DNA of 64,000 bases from positions 3,595,501-3,659,500 of the forward strand of contig NC_087252.1 in assembly GCF_037042905.1 (NCBI RefSeq). The letters are read 5' to 3'. Each line of letters begins with the position of its first letter. The stretch's first letter is position 1. This DNA is from Lytechinus pictus. Taxonomy: Eukaryota > Echinodermata > Echinoidea > Temnopleuroida > Toxopneustidae. The notes under the pieces were generated by a model. It was not told the origin of the DNA and ran no database searches. It saw only the letters and a program-made list of their open reading frames with translations. This document shows positions 12,701 to 24,100 of this stretch, in pieces. Both the position numbers and the translations under genes were made by a program.

Positions 12701-14671
12701 TTAACTGATGGAAAAGGTACCTGTTAAAGACTGCTTGCAATTAGCCATGAAGACGTTACATATTTCAACAATCAAATAATGCGAGCGCGAAGCGCGAACT
12801 GAAATTTTTTGAAATTTTTACCTAAAGACTGGAAATTCTAAGCACTTTTTGTAACTTAAACATATAATAGGTATATAACTAAACAATTGATGCGAACGCG
12901 AAGCACGAGCGGAAGGTTTTGAGATTTAGACCTAAGAACGAGACACTCTGTTAATGTTTTGTAAATCATGAAAAGGATGAGTAATTGGGGTCTTTCTTAC
13001 ACCCGGTCCTTACATTAATAAAGCGAGTACAAAATGCAGCCAGAAAATGTTCATATACGTTTAATTTGAATTGATCGAAAGGGTACTTGTTAAGGACTGC
13101 TTGCACTTAGCCATGAAGACGTTTCATATTTCAACAATCAATGCTAGCGCGAATCGCGAGCTGAAAATTTTTGACATTTTTTCAAAAAGAATCGAAAATT
13201 TTAATCAATTTTTGTAATCGTGAACAGGGTAGCTATATAACTAAACAATTGATGTTAGCGAAGCTTGAGCAGAAAATTCGAGATTTAGACCTAAAAACGG
13301 GACACTCTACTCATGTTTTGTAAATCATGAAAAGGATGAGTAATAGGGGATCTTTCTACATTAATAATGCGAGCACAAAGCGCGAGCAGAAAATTTTTGA
13401 TATTGTGATCTGAAACTGGATAATGATTTAAATAGAGAACAAATTGAATATCTTAATAAACATGATCGTGTTTCAGATTTTATACCTAGAATCTCGGCAT
13501 TTTACACATCTATCAGCGAGCGCGAAGCGCGAGCTTAAACTATTTGATATTCCGATCTGAAAAAAAGAGTCAATTTCAGCTATATATTTCAAGCACTTTG
13601 TAGGAAAATTGTGAGGTGAATATGGATCACACTTAATAAAGAGCTGATATTTTTCATTATTATTTGAGTTTTGACATAGGACCGGGACATCCTTAGGACA
13701 AGTCATATGAAAATGATGACTATCTTCCTATTCCTCTTACTAAGCGCAAGATGAAACAAAAGGGACAATTTAATCATTAAATTGATATCTTATTTATTAA
13801 TGCATAATGCGGGCGAGAAATCTGATGATATTATGGCCTGAAAACTGGACATTTCAAACACTTTTGTAATTATAGAATGCATCAGTTAAAACATTTTAAC
13901 CATCAATGCGAGCGCAAATCGCGAGCCAAAATCTTTGATAAACTGTCATGAAAATCAATATTGAGACATACATAAATCGCCAATCAAAATACGAGTAGCA
14001 CTATCTGCTACGTTTTGACAATCAGACTTGAAAAGGGATATTTTCAAACTAAATGGAATACACAAAAATAATAGGTACTGAATAAATCGAATTTTGCGAG
14101 CGCTCAGTGCGAGTAGAAAATGTCAATATTCAGACCATAAAAACTGTAACTTTTACAGATCAATTTTTAAAAAATCCGTTTGTAAATCACACAAAATAAT
14201 GAAAGTTTGATTTCCGAGGTGAAATGTATAATGTATATTGACTTCCAAACATGATATTTAAGCTCCATATTGAAAAATCACGGCTAACAGGCAATGCGAG
14301 CGCGAAGCGCGAGCGAAAATTTTATATAGTGACATGAAAGATTCTTTTTATTTTCCAAGTTTTCCCCTCATCTTATTTTATTCACTCTGGAAAATTTGAC
14401 AAGCAAAAAAAACAAAGGTTTTCGCCAAAAATGTAAGGTCATTTAGTCCAAAATACACGTATTATTTCGAATGTGAATGATGCATTTTTCTCCATCATAA
14501 AAGACCAAAAATAGTAGGGGGACATTTGATATTGTGTCCCCCCTACTATTTTTGGTAGGGGGGACACGTCCCCCCTGTCCCCCCTGGGATTTCCGCCCAT
14601 GCCCAGAGCTATCTACCCTTTGGAAAAATTGGTGATGCCGTTCAAGCTGTTGTACATGTATAACTTTACAC

Positions 14672-14730
<59 letters not shown>

Positions 14731-15321
14731 ATTATAATGATGTGATTATTTGTACACACTTATCATCCACACTCTTATAATATTTCTAATCGACTGGTAT
14801 AAAAGGTGTGGTGTGCTGGATAATTATATCGCTGTGCAAAAAAAAGAGAAAAACGCTCTACGTTGCACACTATACACACATTTTATTTGGAAAGAAATAC
14901 AATCTGAGGTAAGTTTGCTGTATTAGCAGATTAGGGACCGGGCATTTAAAATGAGCGGAACAAGAGCGATATTAAATATTACCCATACTCACAGCTGACG
15001 AGAACATATAGCAGACGTAGCTTTGCATGCATTACAGATGAGATTTGAAGTTTACGTTTATTTTTAAAAGAAATATCTTCTTCTATTGTCATATTCGGCA
15101 TAGAGGCCTATACCGAAGGAGCAATCAACTGGTTTCGTCGAAGTACTCTGTTTATATACCGGTTACATACATTTTTATATTTCTTATATAGAATTAGTAC
15201 ATGAGCTGATCGATACTAAGTGAAGACAGACTTACACGAAGTAGAAGACAATGATGGCGAGGAAGATGATGACAAGGGCCATCGTCAATGACATCGACAT
15301 TCCGAGTATTTCAAGCTCCAT
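4979..15321 (-). CDS. CYP3-like cytochrome P450, gene A (exons 1-9; 3' part absent)
   Basis: Predicted ER-anchored P450 monooxygenase, first of four tandem paralogs. Exons on the minus strand: e1 15236-15321, e2 11399-11492, e3 10872-10924, e4 10246-10342, e5 9498-9614, e6 8441-8529, e7 7513-7658, e8 5839-5981, e9 4979-5146. These give 331 codons in one frame with GT-AG junctions. Exon 1 starts with Met and encodes a hydrophobic anchor (residues about 10-29), followed by YWKRRG. Exon 7 has [14 protein letters not shown] and exon 9 starts [10 protein letters not shown], both CYP3-family landmarks. Exon lengths equal those of genes B and C except e7 (146 against 149) and e9 (168 against 189). 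The I-helix, ExxR and haem exons (10-13) are not in the window, so catalytic competence cannot be judged. This is the most divergent copy. Its exon 7 acceptor region carries a transposon insertion and a MITE lies 12 nt beyond the exon 8 donor, so it may be impaired. Family membership is firm, substrate unknown. Confidence 0.87.
5546..5826. mobile_element. MITE with about 34-bp terminal inverted repeats
   Basis: The left end GGCCTGTATTCTGAAGCCAG and following bases (to TTTAACTTAAACC) pair with the right end, whose reverse complement begins GGCCCGTATTCTGATCTCAG. It is 281 bp long with no coding capacity. It lies in intron 8 of gene A, ending 12 nt from the exon 8 splice donor. A second copy at 60622-62491 is split by another element. 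Confidence 0.8.
6504..6767. repeat. Two (TA)n microsatellite blocks
   Basis: (TA)n runs cover about 6504-6567 and 6655-6767, in intron 7 of gene A. The 87 bp between them contains TTATACATGTACAACAGCTT and GTAAAGAAATGGATGAAGAG, words of the SINE-like family also seen at 12265, 14640 and 44010-44420. The TA tracts therefore flank or form the tail of a repeat copy. Reading frames here are Tyr-Ile strings and not genes. Confidence 0.9.
7670..7978. mobile_element. CAG-end non-autonomous DNA transposon with 5-bp TSD
   Basis: This 309-bp element begins CATGGGCGGATCCAGC and ends CTAGATCCGCTTCTG. It is flanked by GGTAA at 7665-7669 and 7979-7983. The interior carries G-runs, C-runs and an AGCGAGCGAGG motif, as in the larger elements at 12.3 and 60.8 kb. 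The termini resemble the hAT superfamily; the short duplication matches the group sometimes called hAT5, which is inference. It sits in intron 6 of gene A, 11 nt from the exon 7 boundary. Confidence 0.75.
8572..8719. mobile_element. Foldback MITE, GGGTCCGTTGCA ends
   Basis: The element starts GGGTCCGTTGCAGAAAGAG and ends TTTTTTGCAACGGACCCC, so the ends pair. Inside is ACTTGATTTTCAACCAAT. A related copy with the same ends and interior is at 60082-60233. It lies in intron 5 of gene A next to an ATT/ATC-rich tract at 8770-8935. Confidence 0.75.
8992..9193. mobile_element. Foldback MITE with about 50-bp arms
   Basis: The left arm (CACTCTTAAAACGTTTGGC ... CAATTGGTTAAA) pairs imperfectly with the right arm (TTTAACCAATTGTTGTGTAG ... 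TTTTTAAGAGTG). It lies in intron 5 of gene A and has no coding capacity. Confidence 0.7.
9763..10035. repeat. Direct duplication of about 115 bp in intron 4 of gene A
   Basis: Both copies contain ACCATTCAAGAACTGGGTAAA, CTGTTTTCCTCA, AATTAAAACYTAC and TTTATTGTACAGGTTGTAT in order. The first copy is about 9763-9880 and the second about 9916-10035, offset about 153 bp. The copies differ by scattered substitutions. Confidence 0.75.
12326..14601. mobile_element. 2.3-kb non-autonomous element with 8-bp TSD
   Basis: The ends CCCGGGCGGAAATC and GGATTTCCGCCCATG are inverted repeats. The 8-bp duplication CCCAGAGC is at 12318-12325 and 14602-14609. A second, internal terminus CAGGGGCTGATCCAGCC begins near 12364, so two elements may be nested. 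No transposase reading frame is visible. The interior is a degenerate tandem array of GCGAGCGCGAAGCGCGAGC-type motifs. An 8-bp duplication fits hAT elements. Confidence 0.75.
12555..14314. repeat. Degenerate satellite with near-palindromic GCGAGC core
   Basis: GCGAGCGCGAAGCGCGAGC or close variants occur near 12555, 12678, 12780, 12892, 13143, 13369, 13515, 13906, 14096 and 14296, commonly 110-140 bp apart. AT-rich spacers share phrases such as TTTGATATT, GACCTAAAAACGGGACACTC and TTTTGTAATC. The spacing is roughly regular early in the array and looser later. Related arrays are at 26400-27000 (inverted) and 60960-61720, with a single motif at 39236. Confidence 0.85.
14676..14726. repeat. (TA)n microsatellite
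   Basis: About 50 bp of uninterrupted TA follows the SINE fragment in intron 1 of gene A. Confidence 0.95.
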
Positions 15322-16000
15322 TCTGATGTCTGTCTCACTATAGATTTGTGTATGTCCTTCAGCACATTCAATCATTCAATGCAGTATTATACAAGTTCTG
15401 TGTTAGCATGCACGTGAACTTCATGTTTTTATGATTTTATCTGATCAACCTCAGAATCGTAGCACACCATTTGTACGGGCTTATTCATTGTACAGTGATA
15501 AACAGTATTTACACTAAGATTGTATGATCCTTACATAGTATAATAAATAATTTTTTATTGTTTTCCGTGGCTGGTAAGCAGTAAAGCCTAGAGTAGCAAC
15601 CCCTAAACCACATAAAAGCGATATGAAATATATACATATAGATATATATATATATATTTATATAATGCATTTTTTATGTATTGCTTGTCAGTTAATTTAT
15701 TACGTGTATCATTATTATTATTGCATTTTCTTTGTTAATTTGATTTTAAGTGTGCAGATGACTTGGTCCGTACTGAGGGTGATAAGAAGATTGATTTGCC
15801 GCAAGTTACTGCTCCATTTTTTATACATATATTTAATTAATTTATTTATGTATTTATGTAAGTAAAATACCCCCCCCCCCCCTTTAAACAAGCATGACGA
15901 AGTAAACAAAATGTCATCTTGATTTTTCTACTGTTGTCATCTGTATATCAACATTGATATCCTAACCTCTCCCATCCCTTATCTTCTTCTTCTTATTCTC

Positions 16001-16007
16001 TCTCCCC

Positions 16008-16094
<87 letters not shown>
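16001..16094. repeat. Poly-C plus (CT)n tract
   Basis: A run of about 15 C is followed by about 37 uninterrupted CT dinucleotides. It is about 680 bp upstream of the gene A start codon in gene orientation. A polypurine-polypyrimidine tract like this could adopt non-B DNA, but no role is evident. Confidence 0.95.
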
Positions 16095-16096
<2 letters not shown>

Positions 16097-17941
16097 AAAC
16101 TCCATATAAGCCCAGTTATGCATAAACGGTCTAGATGAAGAGACTATCCAAGTTCAAAGTCCAAACTCAAGTATAAATATTATTGCGGTCGGCTATATGG
16201 GGCAGTCGGATGAAAGGGAAGCCAGACAGTACATTAAAGGGGTACTTCACCATGAAGGAATGGTAATGATAATGAAAAAAGATATATTGGTGAAGGTTTG
16301 GATGAAAATCTATCAATCTATAACAAAGTTATTTAAAGCAGTTTCATTTTACTTTCATTTGTGACGTCATGTGCGAGCATCTTTTCCTACATCATGAATT
16401 TCAAAAAGTCAATGAAATTTCAATTTCTCAAAACAAAAATCCTCAGTTGTTTTTCTGGTACCTTCGATCTATCAACAGACAAACCATTCTGCATCCGCTC
16501 CTGAAGTACGAAAAATATTTTAGTCATCACTAATCCTCAAAAAAAATTAAATTCTTGCATTTTCCTGCCTGTATAGGACGACACAAATATATGTTAACAA
16601 ACTTCCCCTTTTACCTACCTCATGACCATGACAATCTGATGCGAACATGTAGGCCTGCTATATCCATCAAAAGCCTACTAAGTATGATGTTGAAGAGATC
16701 CATGGAAAATGTTATTCTTCAAAATAAACGAATGCCTAGCTGGTACGTGTATATACCGTAAGAAATATATATATTAATTCAATTCAAAGAATTTGATTTC
16801 AGGTAATCTTTTTGGATGGTATGTAGTGAGAACGTGCATGAATACCTCTACTAATATCATTATTATTACTTATACATTATTGTTCGATTTGATTTGTCAA
16901 TAACCAGTTGTCGTATCTGGTAAACGTTTCTGCACCAGCAAAATAAAAAGTAAAAAAGTATGTAAGTGGGGGCACTCTGCCACCCTTCACCCTCTGTAAC
17001 CATCACTCCCCTCCCCTACCCCTCTCTCCCCCCCCCCCCTCCCTCTCTTGCCCATCCCTTTGTTTCCTCTCTTTGCTGCTTCTACTACTGATGATGACAC
17101 TCTCCCTCTTCATAATGCCCACATGACATCAAATATTTAAATTACAACCTCGAGAAAAAGAAAATGATTATTGTTTGGTCATATGTAAGTTCTAGATTCA
17201 AATCATTAAATGTTTGTTTTTGTGTCAGTAAAGCAACGCCATCTTTCGTTGGGCCTCATTAGCAGCTGTGTACGCTGATCAGCTGATAGAGTTGGATCTC
17301 CGTCCGTTGGGGCTGTTTTTCAAGATAACATACATTTAACAGAATATACACTACTTATGTAAATAAATGATTATGAGAATAGACAAGAACATTGTTTTCT
17401 TTTAAAGACAGTTCTCAAAGCAATCAATATAAATGTCTCCATAATGACAAATTGATTTGGACTTTAGTACTGATGATACCGTCTACTTTGAGGGCTGAAT
17501 TTGTAGTCAATTATAGTTGAGTTGAGTGAATAAAGAGAGATCTAATACAAAATAACAAGCCAGGAAATCCTCTGCAAAATCCGATATAGATTCTTGATAC
17601 TTCTGAATATTCGGAAAATGAATGTTGGGATACATTCAGGGCAATTAATTATCTTCTTCATTTTATTCGTAAATCAATTTGGGTTAACAGAAACAGGGTT
17701 GACAGAAACAAATAGAAGATACTTAAAGAGCTACAACATATAAATGTATTTATTCGTTCTTACAGGTTTATCATGTTTATATTATTGTTAAAACACTTGC
17801 ATATTGCAATTGACATAAACATAAAGAGGTCACATTTTCTGCATATGATCATGTTTAGCGTAGCAAGACGTGAATATCCAGACGATACAGCAGTAACATA
17901 ATTAACAGCGTTTGAAAAATGCATTCCATCCATTGCACAAA

Positions 17942-17947
17942 TTTATT
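17942..17947 (-). promoter_or_regulatory. Candidate polyadenylation signal for gene B
   Basis: AATAAA on the minus strand, about 217 nt downstream of the gene B stop codon. The motif is short and common in AT-rich DNA, so this is only a candidate. Confidence 0.3.
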
Positions 17948-18163
17948 TCATTGTTCTTGTTATCTACAGCGTATAGCTGAGAAATTATTTAAGATTTTTT
18001 TTTCAAAACGTGGAAAAATAAATCATGCGCTGATGCGCCTCCTTTGCCATTCAAAGTAATTAATTTTATGTTTTAACCTAAAGAACCCAGGTTCTATAAA
18101 TTGTAAATTTCAGATGTCTTATCATTACATTTTTTGTAATCATTTCGGGATTTGGTCATGACC

Positions 18164-21100
18164 TCAGGCAACCTTGTCAGCTCTGGGCACTGCTTTTAGT
18201 GTTATTCCATTGGGTGGGGTCAGGAAGCCGGTAATGTTGAACTTAGGAGGAATCTGTTTTAAAACAAGAGAAAATGTATTTTTCATAGTTGTGATGAATG
18301 GCGCAATTGGTTAGAAGAGTACAGTGTATGTAAGCTGTTTTCTGCAAGGCTATTATAGTCGAGATATACAGTTTTAAAGGTGTTGATTAGGGAATAGATT
18401 GCCAAAGTGATCAGTGTACTTCAGATACTCTTGCTCACACCTTAAAAATACTGAGGCCTCAGTCTACTCAAAAGCGAAAACAAATAAAATAGTCCCGAGG
18501 GGTAAGAAAGAAAGAAAGTAAAACGAATGGCTCTAAACCACTATTGTTCGATTATTAACACATAAAAATGACGTCACCTTTTATAGGTCTTGGTCCCCTC
18601 CACCCATCATGATCTACTATCCGGGCACGACCCCTCCGCAGATTGTGTGTAACATTATAAATAAGTTAGATGTGGGTGTGGGGTGCATTGCATTGAAGTG
18701 TATGTCTATTGGTACGTATGGACAGGTTGTTCGCTTTTATACCTCAGTCTGTGTGCAAGTCTCAAACCGGAAGTTCTGAAGCACGCGCACAACCGCCATC
18801 TTTGTTTCCATGAGAGCGAAGCGCATTCCGATGCAGTTGCGAGGGCCAGCACCGAATGGTTGCCAAGCGAATGGATGCTGTTTGGCTCGGGCCTCTTTGG
18901 TGAATCTGTTGCACGTACAAAACATGTTTGATTAAAATAATTCATGGATCTGTGCAGAATATAATGTACCGTTGGTGACCGGCGGGTGTATATCACTGAC
19001 TCCGCTATCCCTTAAGACAATGACCGACTCTCCACAATTTGAATATTTAGTCAATATTTTTTTTTCAGTTTACAAATCAGTTCATAAAGGTAGTCTGAAA
19101 TTAATTGTCGATAACGTGAACTCAAGATTACTCTACTTCATTTTTTTTTTCTGAATGGGAGAATTCCCTCATCGTCAGTATTGTGTTACAATCGTCAACG
19201 TTGCTTGAGCTGGGGTGGTACTGCTATTACAAGGTGGACACAATGCCTATATACTGACATTCAAAAGGAAATCTAAACACCTAGTTCAATGAATAATGTA
19301 TAAAAGGATGTATCTTTATGATAGGGGAATAAATATCCTTCCGCGCGCATTCTTAAGCGCAATAGGCTGTTGATAATCAATTTTTCCTCCTAATTTTTGC
19401 AATTTCGATTACCTTTTTACGAACGCACGTGCATTACAAGATCGTGAAAGTAAACGGTGTCCATCTTGTAATACCACTGGGGATTTCGAAGTCATTTAGA
19501 TTCTGAATAATAAAAATAGATATCGTAAGAAATATGGCCCTTTCCAGTACTGTCCACACGGATTACCTTTCTGGGATGAACTTCTTTGGTTGAGGCCAGT
19601 AGTCAGGATCGTGATGAATGGTGTATATTGGTATGAAGACTTGGGTTCCCTTCTCAATGATGGCGCCATTGTGTTCAAAGGTCTCATTGCACATGCGATT
19701 TGCACTGCGAGAAATTCGAGAAATGCTCAATACGATAAGAAAGGAAACTTGCGTCTATTCCTATTACATCAACGGATAAGAATTTGAGGAAGGTAAAGTC
19801 TGAATAAGACGAGCAGAAAAGGCATCCATGATTGGACGTAACACGTTCTCTGATAGATGATAAATTTTAAAAGAGCTTTGATAATCAATACTGCTGTTTA
19901 TCATGGTTCAAGGAAGTATCACAGTATCTATGGTAAAACATTGAATACGGACTCATCATATGACAAGGCATTTCTTGATGTTCGAAGGTGCCGTTGCGAT
20001 GACACCAAGAAGCATCGGATAAAAACATTAAGTCCGATTTAAAAGAGGGCCATCAAACATTATCTTAAACAACTACTATAAGTGCGATACTGTATCGAAA
20101 CGATCGTGGCGAAGAGCAATGAGATGAATGTAAATTCGAAGCAGGAGAATCAAGGAGCCAAAAAATAGATTGGGATAGATGAGAAGGATTTGATAATGGA
20201 TGGCATCGCGAAGAAAAACAAGATCAAGAACAAGGAGAAAATGGAGGGAAAGAAAAAGGAAAATACGAAGGCTTACACCGCAGCAGGTGGGAACAACCTC
20301 AGGGTTTCGCAAACAACTTGATCAAGGTAAGGCATGGTTGCAACAGACTTGTACCCGGCGTCGTCACGAGAGGGCGTCATCTTGTCAATCTCCTGGATTA
20401 GCTTCTCCTGGACCTCAGGGTTGGTGGCCAAAGAATACGCGATGAAACCTAGGAGAGTGGTGGTAGTCTCGGAACCAGCGGTGAAGAAGATCAGCACCTG
20501 TTAACATTAAATAACAGAACTATTGGCTGTTGATGAGGAGTGGATATAATTATGTGCCAATCCTATGGTGGGTAAGAAAATACACGGAACAGTAATCATT
20601 GGACCTATGTGTGTCGAGTCTTTCGAATTAATTTAAGCACTTGTGGTATTAATTCGGACTCAGTTTAGCCGACACCACGACAATCGGAATACTAAGGTCG
20701 ACCACAGCCGGAAGTGGCGACGTGAAGCGCTTGATACGTTCCATTATGACAAAATCGTATCGGTCAAACCAAGGAGTTGGGAACTCCCTGGTCAAACACT
20801 GAAACGCTGACAGTGACGATACCAGGCGAAGGTTCAATGACAAAGAATTTCAATGTATTTACGTTCGAGTTATAGGTGTCAGCAAGTAGGTCTATCACGG
20901 TGCCTTTTACAACTCACTTAGTATATTGTCCTCATCTTCCTCCATTTAAATAATGTGCCCCTGCCCCCTCCTTAATCAAACACAAATGTCAAATGTGCAC
21001 TTCTGATTAAGAATCAAGTCTTGCGTTTCATTTAGATTGCACTACATTTAGACTTCAGCTATTCTGCAAGGAACCCAGATCCAATGAGATTCAAGGCATC

Positions 21101-24100
21101 TGATAGCGTATAGGAGTGATTCCTTCACATTCTAAACTTTTTCTAGAATCATAAAAACGCTCATTGGGTTCTGTTACTCTATTGGTCATACCTGAGCTAG
21201 GACCTCGTTGTCTGTCAGAGGTTTTTTCTTGCCCATACCCCTTGAGTGATACTGGGTATCGTGATGTTTGTCCAAATCAGCATGGATATCGTCCTCATCC
21301 TCCTCCTCTTCGGGTTTGTAAACTTTGTTGACGTTTTCATGTTTCTGCGCATCAAGCAGTAACTGAAGGAAGTCAACCCTCTGGGGAATAAAGTCGTACG
21401 TTTGGCTAATGAATAAATGAGCCTCAACTAGGTGAATAAATAGTGGAACTATTTCAGTAAGAATAGTTTGCACTTATCTAAGCGCATGGCTGACTAACAA
21501 TTGTGCCAAATCACTCCTTGAGTGTCTTTTCTCTCTTTTAATGTCGGAAACTTATATCATTACGACTAGATATTAAATTCGCTTTTATTCTAATAAGGAT
21601 GGGAGCATAGTCACAGATATGAACATAGGAATTCGTACGATGATTTAGAACATTACACAGGAAGATATTACAAGTCTCAATACTAGCATCAAATTCTACT
21701 ACAATTTATTCTGAAATCGGGACGCAGACCAATCGTAAGGTGTGCGGTTACGCTGCCATATTTCATCCCTCGTATCGTCATCATAAAAAACAACACTACA
21801 AAAGTAGAATTATACACACATACACACACACACACATGTGTATATATATATATATACATAACTAAAAACCTTGGAGTCGGATCCTGATGTAATATCATTT
21901 CTCAAAGCAATTGCTTTCTTGTTGACATCTTTGAAGAAATCGACTACATCGGCGCCCATGAACAATCCGAGTCGGAAGTAAGTAAAGACTCTCCCCAAAG
22001 CTGGAATCATGCCTTTTACAAAAAATATGAAGACAAGTGAAATAGCTATGAAGTGAAGCCACATGGCAGGTTAAGATTCACAAGTGTTTGGTGATATTGA
22101 TTAGAGTTTGCATCTGAAAAATGTTGAGCAAAGATACCAAACTCAGAAAATTGTGGCTCAAGTGTTTTGTCTCGTTGTCTGCGAGACAGTGTAATGACCA
22201 AGCATGGACCTTTGAATTTCCAATGGTGTAATGCAGTCAGTCTCCCACACATCCATCGTTCCGACCACCCTCCTGCATAGCTTCTACAAGTCTGTCTGTT
22301 GCTTACAAGAGTTTTCTTTGTCTTATGTGGTATTGCAGAAGGAAATATATGCCTAATACCTTGGTCACATTTGCTCTACGGCGCGCCGTAGAGCAAATGT
22401 GACCGAGGTATAATCATTAACGAGTTGGTCATCTCATGTTATGGCATTGATCGTCGCTAGGGAGCACACTGTATACCGAGTTAGGGTTTTGAGGGAAGTA
22501 CGATTAGGTGAAAATGGCATTTCACCAACAGTTGATCCCTCAAACGAATTCCACTGCCAAGTGATGTCACCCCTTTCCCAAAGTATACACTGTCCCGATC
22601 GTTATGTTGTTTTATTTCAATTCTTAGCGTTAATTCGTAATACAGTTGTTCTAAGATGTGGATGCTTATCTTCTTCCACTCCCCTGACGTACGACAGATT
22701 CAAGAACATAATGTATTGTCACCCAAGAGGTCTGTCAAATATTAGTGAATCAAAACAGAGGTTCGTCCTGCACTCTAATATAAACGTCACATTTGCAACT
22801 TTTCTCTGCTCCAAAACATAGGAAGAAATTGCTGTTGGGTTCACCTTTGTCGCCAAAGAACTCCCAGCTGTTCATTTGACTAGGATTTTCAAAATATTTT
22901 CTATGCTATTGCGAGCGCTTAGCGTCCCAGCTCCAAAACATAGGAAGAAATTGCTGTTGGGTTCACCTTTGTCGCCAAAGAACTCCCAGCTGCTAATTGT
23001 CATTTGACTGGGATTTTTCAAAACATTTTCTATGTTACATGTACTGCGAGCTAAACGCTCTAAACGTCACAGCTCTAAAACATAGGAAGAAATTGCTGTT
23101 GGGTTCACCTTTGTCGCCAAAGAACTCCCAGTTGTCATTTGACTGGGATTTTCAAAAATTTTCTTTGCTATTGCGAGCGTTTAGCGTCCCAGTACGAAAA
23201 TTCCATACTGTACATATACAGACAAAATGATTACTTCCGATAATGAAGAATGGGTTCCAGACGTCAAACTGGAAGGCCTTTTTAGCATTGCTCACGAAAG
23301 GATTTCTCGGATCAGACTGGGAATCGATGTCAAGACCAAACGCACAACTTCCGACAGTATCCATGACGAAGGCCCCAAAGATACTGTGGAAAAGGATATG
23401 TGAGAAATGGAATAGAAATTCAAGGAGTTAACCATTAGGGGGGCAAAATAAGTAAGTGGTAGCTACAGATTGTTTCCACTTGATATATGACCTAGTAATG
23501 AAAGTGAAGCGCTATCATCATTATCATCAACAGCAAGATTATTATTACTCTGGTTCACACAGTCAATGGTATTAACTGATGTAAAAGGTAACTGATTTTT
23601 TTTTTCATTCTCGTATGGGTGAATCTGATAAGGCAATTTTAAATGTGGATAATAGTTATGTAAGAACAACTATAAATAGCCATCTTATATGGCGATTTAT
23701 AAATGTTCCACGGCGCACCTAGTACCCTCATACTAGTCTCAGTTTCAGTAGCTTTTTAGGTCGCTTGGTGCATTCAATTAATTAATTCTGCATGCCACGA
23801 ACCCATTCAACTAATATGGGTTTGGGTGCAGCAGCACGTGGATCAATTTCTTGCTAAAGAAAAAGACACCATGGCTGGAATATGAATCCGTAGCCTCCTG
23901 TTTTAAAAGCGATGTTAAAAGGAAATAAGTCGAAAAAAAAAGTTATCTGCAATCAATGCTATTTGATGTGGTTTTCACTACGAATATAGGTTATCATGGT
24001 TATTGGCAATTGACTTACTCTTGACATTCGATGTACCCTCTATCTTTCTGTTTGATCCCAATGTGTTTGACCAGACTGTCTGCGCTAGCGTTTACAAGAT

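Larger units (their letters stand above)
12265..14660 (-). mobile_element. SINE-family copy split by a nested transposon
   Basis: Read on the minus strand, 14660-14602 and then 12325-12265 align with the body of the SINE at 44281-44385. Shared words include GGTGATGC, AGCTATCT..CCCTTTGG and GTAAAGAAATGGATGAAGAG, with one gap exactly where the element at 12326-14601 sits. The tRNA-like head is missing from this copy. It lies in intron 1 of gene A. Confidence 0.75.
15322..18163. other. Spacer between genes A and B
   Basis: This 2.8-kb spacer must hold the promoter of gene A (at its left end, upstream on the minus strand) and the 3' end of gene B. No TATA box or other core promoter is convincing. 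It holds the C-run plus (CT)n tract at 16001-16094 and a dispersed repeat at about 16235-16450 beginning AAGGGGTACTTCACC. Another C-rich tract lies near 17015-17045. Nothing else is recognised. Confidence 0.7.

Noticed and set aside
12555-14314. CRISPR-like array (repeat of about 19 bp, regular spacing)
   Set aside because: Repeats are degenerate, spacers are about 100 bp and share sequence, and the genome is eukaryotic; it is transposon-borne satellite.
22441-22821. 126-aa plus-strand reading frame in intron 7 of gene B
   Set aside because: It has no recognisable domain, overlaps the start of a tandem repeat and is antisense within an intron; length alone is not enough.
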